DNA of 64,000 nucleotides. Origin: Nocardioides cremeus (GTDB taxonomy: Bacteria > Actinomycetota > Actinomycetes > Propionibacteriales > Nocardioidaceae). Under the pieces are notes generated by a model, which saw only the letters and a list, made by a program, of their open reading frames with translations, had not been told where the DNA came from and made no database searches. Location: assembly GCF_030518195.1 (NCBI RefSeq), contig NZ_JAULSC010000001.1, forward strand, positions 124,001 to 188,000, given 5' to 3'. The position numbers and the translations under genes are program-made. Shown here piece after piece: positions 24,502-34,187 of this stretch (position 1 is its first letter; the number at the start of each line of letters is the position of its first letter).

Positions 24502-26856
24502 ATGAAGCTGCACCGACTCGCGGTGGGCGCGCTCGCGCTGCCGCTCCTGCTGGGCATGGGCGCGGTCGAGCCGCGGCCGGGGCCACCGCCCGACTCGATG
24601 GGCTTCGCCGGTGAGCGTGCCGCGCAGCCCGGCCCCACGCAGCACAGCACGGCGGCGCCGCGGCTGCCGGAGCGCTTCGAGGAGCGGGTCGTGCTCGACG
24701 GGCTCTACATCCCCACCGCGGCGGCCTTCGCGCCCGACGGCGAGATCTTCGTGGCCGAGAAGAGCGGGGTGGTCAAGGTGGCCGAGGGGCCCGGGGCCAC
24801 GCCCTCGGTCTTCGCCGACCTCAACGTCGAGGTCAACAACCTCTTCGACCGCGGCATGCTGGGCCTGGCCGTCGACCCCGCGTTCCCGCAGCGCCCGTTC
24901 GTCTACGTGCTCTACGCCTACGACCACATCCTGGGCGACCCGGGGCCGGCGCCCCGCTGGGGCACCCCCGGCACCTACTTCGACGAGTGCCCCGACCCCG
25001 CCGACGGCGGGCCGGGCGCCGAGGCCAGCGGCTGCCTGGCCAGCGGCCGGCTCAGCCGGTTGACCGCGGAGGCCGTCGACGGGTCCTGGCGGATGAGCGG
25101 GCAGGAGGACGTGCTGGTCGAGGAATGGTGCATGCAGTACCCCAGCCACGCCACCGGCTCGTTGCACTTCGGCCCCGACGGCTACCTCTACGCCAGCGCC
25201 GGCGAGGGCGCGCACTACTCGCAGGTCGACCACGGGCAGGTGGCGGCGCCGTACTGGGCGAACGGCTCGAACCCCTGTGACGACCCCGAGCTCGAGGGCG
25301 GCTCGCTGCGCTCGCAGGACATCCGCACCCGCGGCGACCTGGTCGGGCTGTCGGGCAGCGTGATCCGCATCGACCCCGACACCGGGCTCGGCGCCCCGGG
25401 CAACCCGTACGCGGGCGACGGCAACCTCAACGCGGAGCGGATCGTGGCCTACGGCATGCGCAACCCGTTCCGCTTCGCCTTCCGGCCCGGCGCCGGGGCC
25501 GCCGAGCCCGAGGTCTGGCTCGGCGACGTGGGGCAGAGCGGCTTCGAGGAGATCAACCGGTTCCGCGTCGGTGGGGACGCCGAGAACTTCGGCTGGCCCT
25601 GCTACGAGGGACCGGGCCGCAACCCGGCGTTCGCCTCGCTCGACCTGCCGCTGTGCGAGTCGCTCTACGCCGAGCGCTCGGCGAGCGAGCCGTACTTCGC
25701 CTACCCGCGCACCTCGACGGTCGCCGGCGAGAGCTGCCCGACCGGCTCCTCGTCGGTCTCGGGGGTGCAGGTCCCGGCCAGCGCGACCTACCCCGCGCGC
25801 TACGACGGGGCGCTGTTCTTCTCCGACTTCTCGCGGCAGTGCATCTGGGTGATGAAGGCCGGCGACGACGGGCTGCCCGACCCCGACCGGGTGCAGCCGT
25901 TCCTCGAGAGCGCCGCCAGCCCGGTCGACCTGCTCACCGGCCCCGAGGGCGACCTCTACTACCTCAGCCTCGGCGTCGACGAGGTCGGCAGCTTCGAGGA
26001 GCGGGGCGGGTCGCTGCGGCGCATCCACTTCGCCCGTGGCAACCGGATGCCGCGAGCGGCCATCGACGCCGACCGCACCTGGGGCGGGCTGCCGCTCACG
26101 GTGGCCCTCGACGCCGGCGCCTCCACCGATCCCGACGGTGACGACCTGACCTACGAGTGGGACCTCGACGGCGACCTGGAGTTCGACGACGCCACCGGGC
26201 TGCGGGCCTCCTGGACCTACGACGACGACCGCGACGCCCTGGTGCACGTGCGGGTCGGCGACGGACAGGCCAGCGACGTGGCCACCCTGCGCCTGCACCC
26301 CGGCGACCTGGGCCCGCCGGAGATCGAGGTGGGCGACCCGAGCGCGGGCCGGCAGTGGGCGGTCGGCGACCGGATCGAGCTGGGCGCCACCGCGGTCGAC
26401 CCCGACGGCTCGGACGTCGACGTGTCGTGGTCGGTGGTGGTGCGGCACTGCCCGAGCGTGTGCCACTCCCACGAGCTGCTCGGCACCGGCACCGACCCCG
26501 ACGTCGTCGCACCCGACCACGAGCACCCCTCGCACCTGCTGGTGCAGTACCGGGCTACCGATGCGCGCGGGCTGAGCAGCACCGAGTCGGTGCGGCTCGA
26601 CCCGAGCACGGCCGACCTGCGGGTTCGCACCAGGCCCCGCGGGCTGCGGGTCGTGGTGGCGGGCGAGAAGCACCGGACGGGGTGGACGGGCACCTTCATC
26701 GAGGGCTCCCAGGTCAGCCTCACCGCCCCGCGCAAGCAGCGGCACCGCGGCCGGGCCTGGCGCTTCAAGCGCTGGTCCGACGGGGGCGGGCGCAGCCACG
26801 TGGTGACCGCCGGGCCGGGCACGACCACGCTGCGGGCGGTCTACCGGCGTCGATGA
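24502..26856 (+). CDS. Secreted PQQ-dependent sugar dehydrogenase-like protein with PKD domain
   Basis: 784 residues from the ATG chosen. A signal peptide (MKLHRLAVGALALPLLLG) leads to a six-bladed glucose/sorbosone dehydrogenase domain (about residues 65-520), with AAFAPDGEIFVAEKSG, MLGLAVDP and YGMRNPFRF motifs. A PKD domain follows (about 525-620, DPDGDDLTYEWDLDGD), then an Ig-like segment and a C-terminal repeat ending FKRWSDGG...RAVYRRR. It acts outside the cell on sugars or glycans. GGGGG 5 nt upstream favours 24502; an ATG at 24490 is the alternative. It is divergent from, and possibly controlled by, the MprAB-like system. Confidence 0.88.
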   Translation: MKLHRLAVGALALPLLLGMGAVEPRPGPPPDSMGFAGERAAQPGPTQHSTAAPRLPERFEERVVLDGLYIPTAAAFAPDGEIFVAEKSGVVKVAEGPGATPSVFADLNVEVNNLFDRGMLGLAVDPAFPQRPFVYVLYAYDHILGDPGPAPRWGTPGTYFDECPDPADGGPGAEASGCLASGRLSRLTAEAVDGSWRMSGQEDVLVEEWCMQYPSHATGSLHFGPDGYLYASAGEGAHYSQVDHGQVAAPYWANGSNPCDDPELEGGSLRSQDIRTRGDLVGLSGSVIRIDPDTGLGAPGNPYAGDGNLNAERIVAYGMRNPFRFAFRPGAGAAEPEVWLGDVGQSGFEEINRFRVGGDAENFGWPCYEGPGRNPAFASLDLPLCESLYAERSASEPYFAYPRTSTVAGESCPTGSSSVSGVQVPASATYPARYDGALFFSDFSRQCIWVMKAGDDGLPDPDRVQPFLESAASPVDLLTGPEGDLYYLSLGVDEVGSFEERGGSLRRIHFARGNRMPRAAIDADRTWGGLPLTVALDAGASTDPDGDDLTYEWDLDGDLEFDDATGLRASWTYDDDRDALVHVRVGDGQASDVATLRLHPGDLGPPEIEVGDPSAGRQWAVGDRIELGATAVDPDGSDVDVSWSVVVRHCPSVCHSHELLGTGTDPDVVAPDHEHPSHLLVQYRATDARGLSSTESVRLDPSTADLRVRTRPRGLRVVVAGEKHRTGWTGTFIEGSQVSLTAPRKQRHRGRAWRFKRWSDGGGRSHVVTAGPGTTTLRAVYRRR

Positions 26857-26875
26857 CGGCGCTGCTGAGCGAGGT

Positions 26876-27769
26876 TCAGAGGTAGCGGGAGGCCAGGTCG
26901 GCGGCGCGGGCGCCGTACCCGCCGCCCATCAGGCAGGCGTGCACGAGGAGCGGGAAGAGCTGGTGCAGCGCCACCCGGTCCTCCCAGCCGTCGGCGAGCG
27001 GGTGGGCCTCGTCGTAGGCCGAGAGCACCACCGGCAGGTGCGGCAGCCCGAAGAGGGCCAGCATCGCCAGGTCGACCTCGCGGTGCCCGCCGTACGGCGC
27101 CGGGTCGACGACCCAGGGGGAGGCCGGGGCGCCGGGGGCGGCGCCGCTGGTGGTGTCGGTGCCCCAGAGCACGTTGCCGTTCCACAGGTCGCCGTGCAGG
27201 CGGGCGGGCGGCTCGTCGGGCAGCAGCGTGGTCAGTCGGCCGACCAGCCGCTCGATGGTGGCGACGTGGGCGTCGGTGACGGCGCCGCGGTCGCGGGCCA
27301 GCTTGAGGTAGGGCAGCACCCGGCGCACCGCGTAGAACTCCGCCCACGTGTCGGCGCTGCGCTGGGGCAGCGGCAGCCGGGCGATGAACCCGTCCCGCTC
27401 GGCGCCGTACGCCGGCGCGCCGGCGCGGTGGGTGGCGGCCAGCGCGCGGCCCAGGTCGGCGGCGGCCTCGGCGCTGACCCGTCCGGGCTCGATCCAGCGC
27501 AGGATCACGCAGTCGCTGTCGGCGGCCAGCAGGGCCGGCACCTGCACGCCCTCGGGCGCGGTCTCGGCGAGCCAGCGCAGGCCGGCCGCCTCGGTCTCGA
27601 AGAAGCCCGGCGGCGCCTGCGAGAGGGTCTTCATCAGCGCGGTGGTGCCGTCGGAGAGCCGCAGCTTGGTGGCGCGGGCCACGTCGCCGCCGGCGACCGG
27701 GGCGGTGGCGACCACCGCGGAGCCGAGCAGCTCCTCGGCGCGACGGGCGATCACGGGCTGGCGCGTCAT
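26876..27769 (-). CDS. Fructosamine kinase family protein
   Basis: A 297-residue protein of the fructosamine/ketosamine-3-kinase fold. The catalytic loop is LHGDLWNGN (about residues 190-198) and the metal-binding segment is VVDPAPYGGHREVDLAM. It would phosphorylate sugars bound to amines, leading to deglycation. It is last in a three-gene overlapping cluster with the low-molecular-weight phosphatase and a small membrane protein. Pairing with a phosphotyrosine phosphatase is common in bacteria and has been linked to repair of glycated proteins. Confidence 0.92.
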   Translation of the reverse strand: MTRQPVIARRAEELLGSAVVATAPVAGGDVARATKLRLSDGTTALMKTLSQAPPGFFETEAAGLRWLAETAPEGVQVPALLAADSDCVILRWIEPGRVSAEAAADLGRALAATHRAGAPAYGAERDGFIARLPLPQRSADTWAEFYAVRRVLPYLKLARDRGAVTDAHVATIERLVGRLTTLLPDEPPARLHGDLWNGNVLWGTDTTSGAAPGAPASPWVVDPAPYGGHREVDLAMLALFGLPHLPVVLSAYDEAHPLADGWEDRVALHQLFPLLVHACLMGGGYGARAADLASRYL

Positions 27770-28275
27770 GGCAGCCCCGTCGCCCGCTGCAGCGCGGAGA
27801 CGAGCGCAGCGCTCGTGCGCTCCACCATGGCAAGCACCTCCTCGAACCCCTGGTCCCCACCGTAGTAGGGGTCCGGCACCTCGCCACCGGTGCCGACGGG
27901 GTCGTGGTCGCGGAAGAGGTGCACCCGCTCGCTGCGGCCGCCGAGGTCGGCGAGGTTCTGCTCGTCCATCGCCAGCACCAGGTCGTGCTGGTCGAGCCAG
28001 TGCGGGTCGACCTGGCGGGCCCGGTGGGCGCTGGGGTCGTGGTCGGCGGCCAGCAGCGTCGCGGCGGCGCGGGAGTCCATCGGCTTGCCGGTGTGCCAGC
28101 CGGCGGTGCCGGCGCTGGCGACGCTGACGCGCGCCGCCAGGCCGGCGTCGTCGACGCGCCGGGTCAGCACGACGTCGGCCATCGGCGAGCGGCAGATGTT
28201 GCCGAGGCAGACCAGCGCGACGGCGTAGCGCCCCGGCTCCCGGGGCGCGGGCAGCTCGCCGGGGGCGGGCCTCAC
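27766..28275 (-). CDS. Low-molecular-weight protein-tyrosine phosphatase
   Basis: 169 residues. The active-site loop is VCLGNICRSP (Cys about residue 23, Arg 29) and the general-acid loop DPYYGG is near residue 137. GTG start overlapping the stop of the upstream membrane-protein gene, and its own stop overlaps the fructosamine kinase start by ATGA. Cytoplasmic. It removes phosphate from protein tyrosines or from a small phosphorylated substrate; the neighbour suggests the fructosamine repair pathway. Confidence 0.93.
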   Translation of the reverse strand: MRPAPGELPAPREPGRYAVALVCLGNICRSPMADVVLTRRVDDAGLAARVSVASAGTAGWHTGKPMDSRAAATLLAADHDPSAHRARQVDPHWLDQHDLVLAMDEQNLADLGGRSERVHLFRDHDPVGTGGEVPDPYYGGDQGFEEVLAMVERTSAALVSALQRATGLP

Positions 28276-28652
28276 CGCTCGGAGCCGATCACGTTGTCGA
28301 CGGCCCAGGTCACCACGGTGATCACGACCGCGCCGCCCACCGCGGGCCAGAAGCCGGTGACCCGGAACCCGATGTCGAGCAGCTGGGCGATCTCGTCGGT
28401 GAGCAGCAGCATCGCGGCGTTGATGACCACTAGGAACAGTCCCAGGGTCAGGATGATCAGCGGCAGCGACAGCAGCTTGAGCACGGGCTTGAGCACCGCG
28501 CTGACGGTGCCGAGGATCGCGGCGACCAGCAGCAGGGGCAGGACCTTGTCGGCCAGCTCGGCGTTGCGGGGGGTGAAGCGGATCCCGTCGAGCAGCCAGG
28601 CGGCCGCCGCGAGGGCGATGGCGTTGGTCAGGAGCCAGGTCACGAAGCGCAC
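28272..28652 (-). CDS. Phage-holin-family (YvlD/DUF360-like) membrane protein
   Basis: A 126-residue protein that is mostly hydrophobic, with four probable membrane helices: about residues 5-22, 38-58, 62-84 and 100-118. The sequence (LLLVAAILGTVSAVLKPVLK, LPLIILTLGLF) is typical of the YvlD family, often annotated as phage holin family 4. Despite the name it is a chromosomal membrane protein of unknown role, found near stress or envelope genes. GTG start. Confidence 0.85.
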   Translation of the reverse strand: MRFVTWLLTNAIALAAAAWLLDGIRFTPRNAELADKVLPLLLVAAILGTVSAVLKPVLKLLSLPLIILTLGLFLVVINAAMLLLTDEIAQLLDIGFRVTGFWPAVGGAVVITVVTWAVDNVIGSER

Positions 28653-28682
28653 GGTCCCGAGTGTGTCAGGTGGTGGGTTCCG

Positions 28683-28688
28683 TAGGCT
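28683..28688 (+). promoter_or_regulatory. -10 hexamer TAGGCT of a leaderless promoter
   Basis: It ends 6 nt before the GTG of the VanZ-family gene, with no SD sequence. Confidence 0.55.
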
Positions 28689-28694
28689 GCGGGC

Positions 28695-29249
28695 GTGTTC
28701 CCGGTCGGTGGTGTGGAGGCGATGCTCGCCGGGGCCTTCCTGTCCGGGCTGGTCTGCCTGGTGATCACGCTGGCCCTGCAGCGGCGTACCGGGGTCGTCT
28801 GGGCCTGGTCGCTGGGCGGGCTGCTCTGGTCGCTGGCGGTGATCGCGCTGGTCACGCTGCTGCCTGCGGACGGGGCGACCGAGGTCGTCTACGCCGACGA
28901 GCGGATGGGCTCGTGCTCCTTCGACCTCGGCGGCCCGGCCCCGGAGGGGTTCTGGATCTTCTCGGGCGGCCAGCGGCTGCTCAACGTGCTGGTCTTCGTG
29001 CCGTCGGGGGCGCTGCTGGTCGTGGTGGCGGCGCGCTGGCGCTCGGGGTGGGTCACGGTGCCGATCGGGCTGCTGGCGCTGGCGGCGTACTCGGTGGCCA
29101 TCGAGTGGACCCAGCTCGAGCTGGCCCGCATCGACCGGGCCTGCGACGTCACCGACGTGGTCGACAACGTCACGGGTGCTGCGCTGGGGGTGGCCGCGGG
29201 GCTGGTGCTGGTGCTCGTGCTGCGGCCGTGGCGGGCCCGACGAGCCTGA
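28695..29249 (+). CDS. VanZ-family membrane protein
   Basis: 184 residues with four to five membrane helices (about 8-28, 35-57, 97-115, 120-140, 160-180). The sequence contains the VanZ hallmark NVLVFVPSGALL and the acidic IEWTQLELARIDRACDVTDVVDN, whose pattern (E-x-Q ... R-x-x-D-x-x-D-x-x-x-N) is conserved in the family. VanZ gives low-level teicoplanin resistance in enterococci; most actinobacterial homologues have unknown function. It is divergent from the YvlD-like gene. Confidence 0.9.
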   Translation: MFPVGGVEAMLAGAFLSGLVCLVITLALQRRTGVVWAWSLGGLLWSLAVIALVTLLPADGATEVVYADERMGSCSFDLGGPAPEGFWIFSGGQRLLNVLVFVPSGALLVVVAARWRSGWVTVPIGLLALAAYSVAIEWTQLELARIDRACDVTDVVDNVTGAALGVAAGLVLVLVLRPWRARRA

Positions 29250-29273
29250 GCGGAGCGTCCCGGGCGCGCTGAC

Positions 29274-29279
29274 TAGGGT
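29274..29279 (+). promoter_or_regulatory. -10 hexamer TAGGGT of a leaderless promoter
   Basis: It ends 6 nt before the ATG of the aminotransferase gene, with no SD sequence. Confidence 0.55.
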
Positions 29280-29285
29280 GACGCC

Positions 29286-30368
<1,083 letters not shown>

Positions 30369-30412
30369 GCCAGAGGTGGACCGGGGATGAACCCGGTGGT
30401 TGAGCGTTCACC

Positions 30413-30418
30413 TAGCCT
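30413..30418 (+). promoter_or_regulatory. -10 hexamer TAGCCT upstream of the GST-like gene
   Basis: It ends 7 nt before the ATG. A GGAGGA also precedes this ATG directly, too close for normal SD use. Confidence 0.45.
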
Positions 30419-30425
30419 TGGAGGA

Positions 30426-31391
30426 ATGAGCGACGACCTGAAGCCCACCTACGTCGAGGCCGGCGGGTTCGACCGCGACATGAACTACGTGCCCGACCGG
30501 ATCACCCGGGACGCCAGGCGACCCGAGCACGGTCCGGTCGAGGGCGAGCTGTGGCCGGCCGAGCCGGGTCGCTACCGCCTGGTCGCGGCCAAGGCCTGCC
30601 CGTGGGCCAACCGCTCGATCATCGTGCGCGGGCTGCTGGGCCTCGAGGAGGTCATCTCGCTCGGCATGCCCGGGCCCACCCACGACAAGCGCTCGTGGAC
30701 CTTCGACCTCGACCCCGGGGGCAAGGACCCGGTGCTGGGCATCGAGCGCCTGCAGGAGGCCTACTTCGCACGCTTCCCCGACTACCCGCGCGGCATCACC
30801 GTGCCGGCCATGGTCGAGGTCGAGTCGGGCAAGCTGGTCACCAACGACTTCCCGTGGATCACCCACGACCTGTTCTTCGAGTGGAGCGAGCACCACCGCC
30901 CCGACGCCCCCGACCTCTGGCCGGCCGAGAGCCGGGAGGAGATGGAGGAGGTGATGCAGCGGATCTTCACCGAGGTCAACAACGGTGTCTACCGCTGCGG
31001 CTTCGCCGGCGACCAGGAGTCCTACGAGGCGGCGTACGACCGTCTCTTCACCGCGCTCGACTGGCTCGAGGAGCGCCTCGGCGAGCGGCGCTACCTGATG
31101 GGCGACACGGTCACCGAGGCCGACGTGAGGCTCTTCACCACGCTGGTGCGCTTCGACGCGGTCTACCACGGCCACTTCAAGTGCAACCGCAACAAGCTCA
31201 CCGAGATGCCGAACCTGTGGGGCTACGCGCGCGACCTCTACTCGATCCCGGAGTTCGGCGACACCATCGACTTCGACCAGATCAAGGCGCACTACTACGT
31301 GGTGCACAGCGACATCAACCCCACCGGCATCGTGCCCAAGGGACCCGACGAGTCGCTCTGGCACACCCCGCACGACCGCGACCGGTTCTGA
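30426..31391 (+). CDS. Glutathionyl-hydroquinone reductase-type glutathione S-transferase (Xi class)
   Basis: A 321-residue Xi-class protein. The thioredoxin-fold N-terminal part has the catalytic CPWA motif (Cys about residue 58), and the helical C-terminal domain contains LMGDTVTEADVRLF and YHGHFKCN. Family members reduce S-glutathionyl-hydroquinones. Actinobacteria generally use mycothiol, so the thiol partner here is probably mycothiol; that is inference. No quinone-degradation genes are adjacent. Confidence 0.92.
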   Translation: MSDDLKPTYVEAGGFDRDMNYVPDRITRDARRPEHGPVEGELWPAEPGRYRLVAAKACPWANRSIIVRGLLGLEEVISLGMPGPTHDKRSWTFDLDPGGKDPVLGIERLQEAYFARFPDYPRGITVPAMVEVESGKLVTNDFPWITHDLFFEWSEHHRPDAPDLWPAESREEMEEVMQRIFTEVNNGVYRCGFAGDQESYEAAYDRLFTALDWLEERLGERRYLMGDTVTEADVRLFTTLVRFDAVYHGHFKCNRNKLTEMPNLWGYARDLYSIPEFGDTIDFDQIKAHYYVVHSDINPTGIVPKGPDESLWHTPHDRDRF

Positions 31392-31427
31392 GGCCCCGGC
31401 CGCTCCCCGCACGGACCCCCTTCTCCA

Positions 31428-31481
31428 GTTCGTCGATCGGTTGATCAACGACACCGGTCGTTGATCAACCGATCGACGAAC
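31428..31481. repeat. Perfect 25-bp inverted repeat with 4-bp loop
   Basis: The arms at 31428-31452 and 31457-31481 are perfect complements separated by ACCG. Each contains TTGATCAAC and CGATCG sub-palindromes. It lies 37 nt after the GST-like gene and 86 nt before the TetR gene, both on the plus strand. A terminator for the first gene is the simplest reading. The length and perfection, and the TetR neighbour, leave open an operator or a dispersed palindromic repeat. Confidence 0.75.
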
Positions 31482-31567
31482 GGGGAGGGTGGGGGTGTCG
31501 GCGGAGCGGGGCTGGCCCCTGTGGAGGAGCGCTCGCGTCGGCCCGCTCGGAGTGGTCGACTCCCGCC

Positions 31568-32125
31568 ATGCGCCCCCTCCACGAGTTCAGCCGCACCTCC
31601 GACGTCCTGGACGCGATCAACGCCCTGGTCGTCGAGAGCGGGCTGCGCGGCCCCAGCCAGCGCCAGATCGCGGCGGTCGTGCGGATCAGTCCCGGCACGC
31701 TCATGCACGAGTACGGCAACCGGTCCGAGATGCTGCGGCGTGCCTGCGTGCAGGCGGCGCGCGACCACGTGCGGGCCTGGAACCAGCGCTGGTCCGAGCG
31801 CTGGTACCTCGCGGCGCCGGAGCGGCGCGGGCCGGCGCTGCTGCTGCCCGACCACGAGCAGGAGCTCTCGCACGAGCGGCAGTGGGGGGCCTGGCGCGAG
31901 CTGGCTCGCAGCGACGTGGCCATGCTCCCCGGTCTGGGTGTGGCCCTCGAGGGCGAGCGGCGCGCGGTCGAGTGGGCCCGCGAGCAGCTCGGACGTGAGC
32001 GCGACGAGCTGGCCACCGACGCGTTGCTCGCGCTGGTGACCGGTGTGATCACCAGGATGGTCGACACGGAGGACCCGTGGACGCTGGAGCACGCGTCGCG
32101 GGTGCTCGAGTCGGCGTGGCGCTAG
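31568..32125 (+). CDS. TetR-family transcriptional regulator
   Basis: 185 residues. The N-terminal helix-turn-helix (about residues 10-55) has GPSQRQIAAVVRISPGTLMHEYGNRSEML. The C-terminal ligand domain is not recognisable by family. The ATG at 31568 follows a CGCC without a clear SD. The target is unknown; the adjacent 25-bp inverted repeat is a candidate operator. The gene converges on the DUF2945 gene. Confidence 0.88.
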   Translation: MRPLHEFSRTSDVLDAINALVVESGLRGPSQRQIAAVVRISPGTLMHEYGNRSEMLRRACVQAARDHVRAWNQRWSERWYLAAPERRGPALLLPDHEQELSHERQWGAWRELARSDVAMLPGLGVALEGERRAVEWAREQLGRERDELATDALLALVTGVITRMVDTEDPWTLEHASRVLESAWR

Positions 32126-32137
32126 TCGGACGAGCCG

Positions 32138-32353
32138 TCAGTCGGCGCGCTCGACCTCGCTGCGCAGCTTGAGCACGACCGTCCCGTCCTCCTGCTCGAT
32201 GACGTACGCCGGGTTGTCCTCGCTGCCGTGCCGAGTGATCTCTTGACCCTTGGTGGTGCGCGAGACGTCGCCGTGGTGGACCTCGGTGACCTTGCCGGTC
32301 GCCGAGCCGTTGCCCCACGACCACCGGACCTCGGTGCCCGTGCGGATCGACAT
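32138..32353 (-). CDS. DUF2945 (HVA1/TUDOR-like) small protein
   Basis: A 71-residue protein with the DUF2945 pattern: GTEVRWSWGNGSATGKV near the start, then GQEITRHGSEDNPAYVI and VVLKLRSEVE. Function unknown; some relatives are called hypervirulence-associated TUDOR domain proteins. The ATG shares one base with the stop of the upstream SRPBCC gene, so the two are co-translated. Confidence 0.88.
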   Translation of the reverse strand: MSIRTGTEVRWSWGNGSATGKVTEVHHGDVSRTTKGQEITRHGSEDNPAYVIEQEDGTVVLKLRSEVERAD

Positions 32354-32805
32354 CAGTGCACGCCCGCGTCGGCCTCGGCGGCGTCCTTGAGCTTGGGCAG
32401 CGTCGCCTCGATCGCGGCCTGGGTCCGCTTCGCGAACAGCGCCCGGAAGACCGCACGCACGGGGGCGGGGTAGCGGGTGATGTCCCAGGTCTCGGTGACG
32501 CGGGTGCCGCCGTCGCCGGTCGGCTCCAGCTCGTAGCGCCAGCGGTGCAGGCCCTTGTGCCGCCACGCGATCAGCCGGTCCTCGTCGTACTCGACGACCT
32601 TGTTGGTGATCTTGTACGGCGCGCCCTGCTTCATCGACATCCCGAACTCCGAGCCCAGCACCAACCGGTCCGGGCCGGAGACCGTGCCCTGCACGGTGCC
32701 CGAGCCGTCGATGCGCGGGTGCTGGCGCGGGTCGCTGAGGATCGCGAACACGGTGGCAGGGGGAGCCTGCACGGTCAGGGAGGTGTGCACCGGTGAGGTC
32801 GACAT
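32353..32805 (-). CDS. SRPBCC/polyketide-cyclase-like protein
   Basis: A 150-residue START/Bet v1-like fold protein. It starts with VHTSLTVQAPPATVFAILSDP and ends with a helix containing RTQAAIEATLPKLKDAA. It has a hydrophobic ligand pocket by family, but ligand and role cannot be told from sequence. It leads the two-gene unit with the DUF2945 gene. Confidence 0.88.
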   Translation of the reverse strand: MSTSPVHTSLTVQAPPATVFAILSDPRQHPRIDGSGTVQGTVSGPDRLVLGSEFGMSMKQGAPYKITNKVVEYDEDRLIAWRHKGLHRWRYELEPTGDGGTRVTETWDITRYPAPVRAVFRALFAKRTQAAIEATLPKLKDAAEADAGVH

Positions 32806-32848
32806 GCCTCGACGGTAGCGGGCACGGCCGATCCGGGTGGGTGGGTGA

Positions 32849-32879
32849 TTGGCGAGCGCGCCGACCGGTTCGGTAGGTT
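32849..32879 (+). promoter_or_regulatory. Possible promoter of the branched-chain 2-oxoacid dehydrogenase operon
   Basis: TTGGCG at 32849-32854 and TAGGTT at 32874-32879 with a 19-nt gap. An inverted repeat GGGTC-ACA-GACCC lies just downstream at 32899-32911 and could bind a regulator. The leader would be about 120 nt. The spacing is longer than ideal. Confidence 0.35.
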
Positions 32880-33008
32880 TGCGCTACTCGTGTGGTCCGG
32901 GTCACAGACCCCTGGCACGATGGCGCACCACCCCGCGCCGAGCCAGGCCCGGACCACGTGCGGCCTGCGGAGACCCCGCTAGCCCGTGACTCGAATGGAG
33001 TGTGCCCC

Positions 33009-34187
33009 GTGCCCGATCCCGCCACCGAACGCGGCCAGAACCGCGACGGATTCGGCCCCGACCTCGCCGAGGTGTTCGGCCCCTCGCAGAACGACGGCGG
33101 CCCCGAGCTCGTGCAGCTGCTGACGCCCGAGGGCGAGCGGGTGCACCACCCCGAGTTCGACATGGACTTCAGCGCCGAGCAGCTGCGCGGCTTCTACCGC
33201 GACATGGTCCTGACCCGGCGCATCGACACCGAGGCCACCGCGCTGCAGCGCCACGGCGAGCTCGGCATCTGGGCCCAGCTGCTGGGCCAGGAGGCCGCCC
33301 AGATCGGCGCCGGCCGCGCGCTGCGCCCGCAGGACTACGTCTTCCCGACCTACCGCGAGCACGGCGTGGCCTACTGCAAGGGCATCGACCCGCTGAGCCT
33401 GCTGGGCCTCTTCCGCGGCGTCGACCACGGCAACTGGGACCCGGCCGAGTTCAACTTCGGCCTCTACACGATCGTCATCGGCGCCCAGACCCTGCACGCC
33501 ACCGGCTACGCCATGGGCATGCAGCGCGACGGCGTCGTCGGCACCGGCGACCCCGAGCGCGACGCGGCCGTCGTGGCGCACTTCGGCGACGGCGCCTCGA
33601 GCCAGGGCGACGTCAACGAGGCCTTCATCTTCGCGGCCTCCTACAACGCGCCGGTCGTCTTCTTCTGCCAGAACAACCAGTGGGCGATCTCCGAGCCCAT
33701 CGAGCGCCAGACCCGCATCCCGCTCTACCAGCGCGCGCTGGGCTTCGGCTTCCCGGGCGTGCGCGTCGACGGCAACGACGTGATGGCGACGTACGCCGTG
33801 ACCCAGGCGGCGCTGCAGCGCGCCCGCGACGGCCAGGGGCCGACCTTCGTCGAGGCCTACACCTACCGGATGGGCGCGCACACCACGACCGACGACCCCA
33901 CCCGCTACCGGCTCAGCGACGACGTCGAGAGCTGGAAGCTCAAGGACCCGATCGCGCGCGTGGAGGCCTACCTGCGCCGCAACGGCCTGATCGACACCGA
34001 GTTCGTCGACGACCTCAAGAAGGAGGCCGACGACCTCGGCGCGCACCTGCGCGAGGGCTGCAAGTCGATGCCGGACCCCAAGGCCATGCAGATGTTCGAC
34101 CACGTGTACGCCGACATGCCCGAGGAGCTGGTCGCCCAGCGCGACGGCTTCGCGGCGTACCTCGAGACCTTCGAGGAGGCCCGCTGA
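33009..34187 (+). CDS. bkdA: Branched-chain 2-oxoacid (or pyruvate) dehydrogenase E1 component, alpha subunit
   Basis: A 392-residue E1-alpha subunit. The thiamine diphosphate motif runs from HFGDGASSQGDVNEAF (about residues 195-210) to the NNQWAIS segment. YTYRMGAHTTTDDP is the phosphorylation-loop region of the family. With E1-beta it decarboxylates the 2-oxo acid and acylates the lipoyl group of E2. The GTG start has GGAG 8 nt upstream. First gene of an E1alpha-E1beta-E2 operon. Branched-chain specificity is favoured by the operon type; pyruvate is possible. Confidence 0.92.
   Translation: MPDPATERGQNRDGFGPDLAEVFGPSQNDGGPELVQLLTPEGERVHHPEFDMDFSAEQLRGFYRDMVLTRRIDTEATALQRHGELGIWAQLLGQEAAQIGAGRALRPQDYVFPTYREHGVAYCKGIDPLSLLGLFRGVDHGNWDPAEFNFGLYTIVIGAQTLHATGYAMGMQRDGVVGTGDPERDAAVVAHFGDGASSQGDVNEAFIFAASYNAPVVFFCQNNQWAISEPIERQTRIPLYQRALGFGFPGVRVDGNDVMATYAVTQAALQRARDGQGPTFVEAYTYRMGAHTTTDDPTRYRLSDDVESWKLKDPIARVEAYLRRNGLIDTEFVDDLKKEADDLGAHLREGCKSMPDPKAMQMFDHVYADMPEELVAQRDGFAAYLETFEEAR

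Noticed and set aside
28272..28652. Prophage remnant suggested by a holin-family name
   Set aside because: The protein is of the YvlD chromosomal membrane family and no phage genes are nearby.
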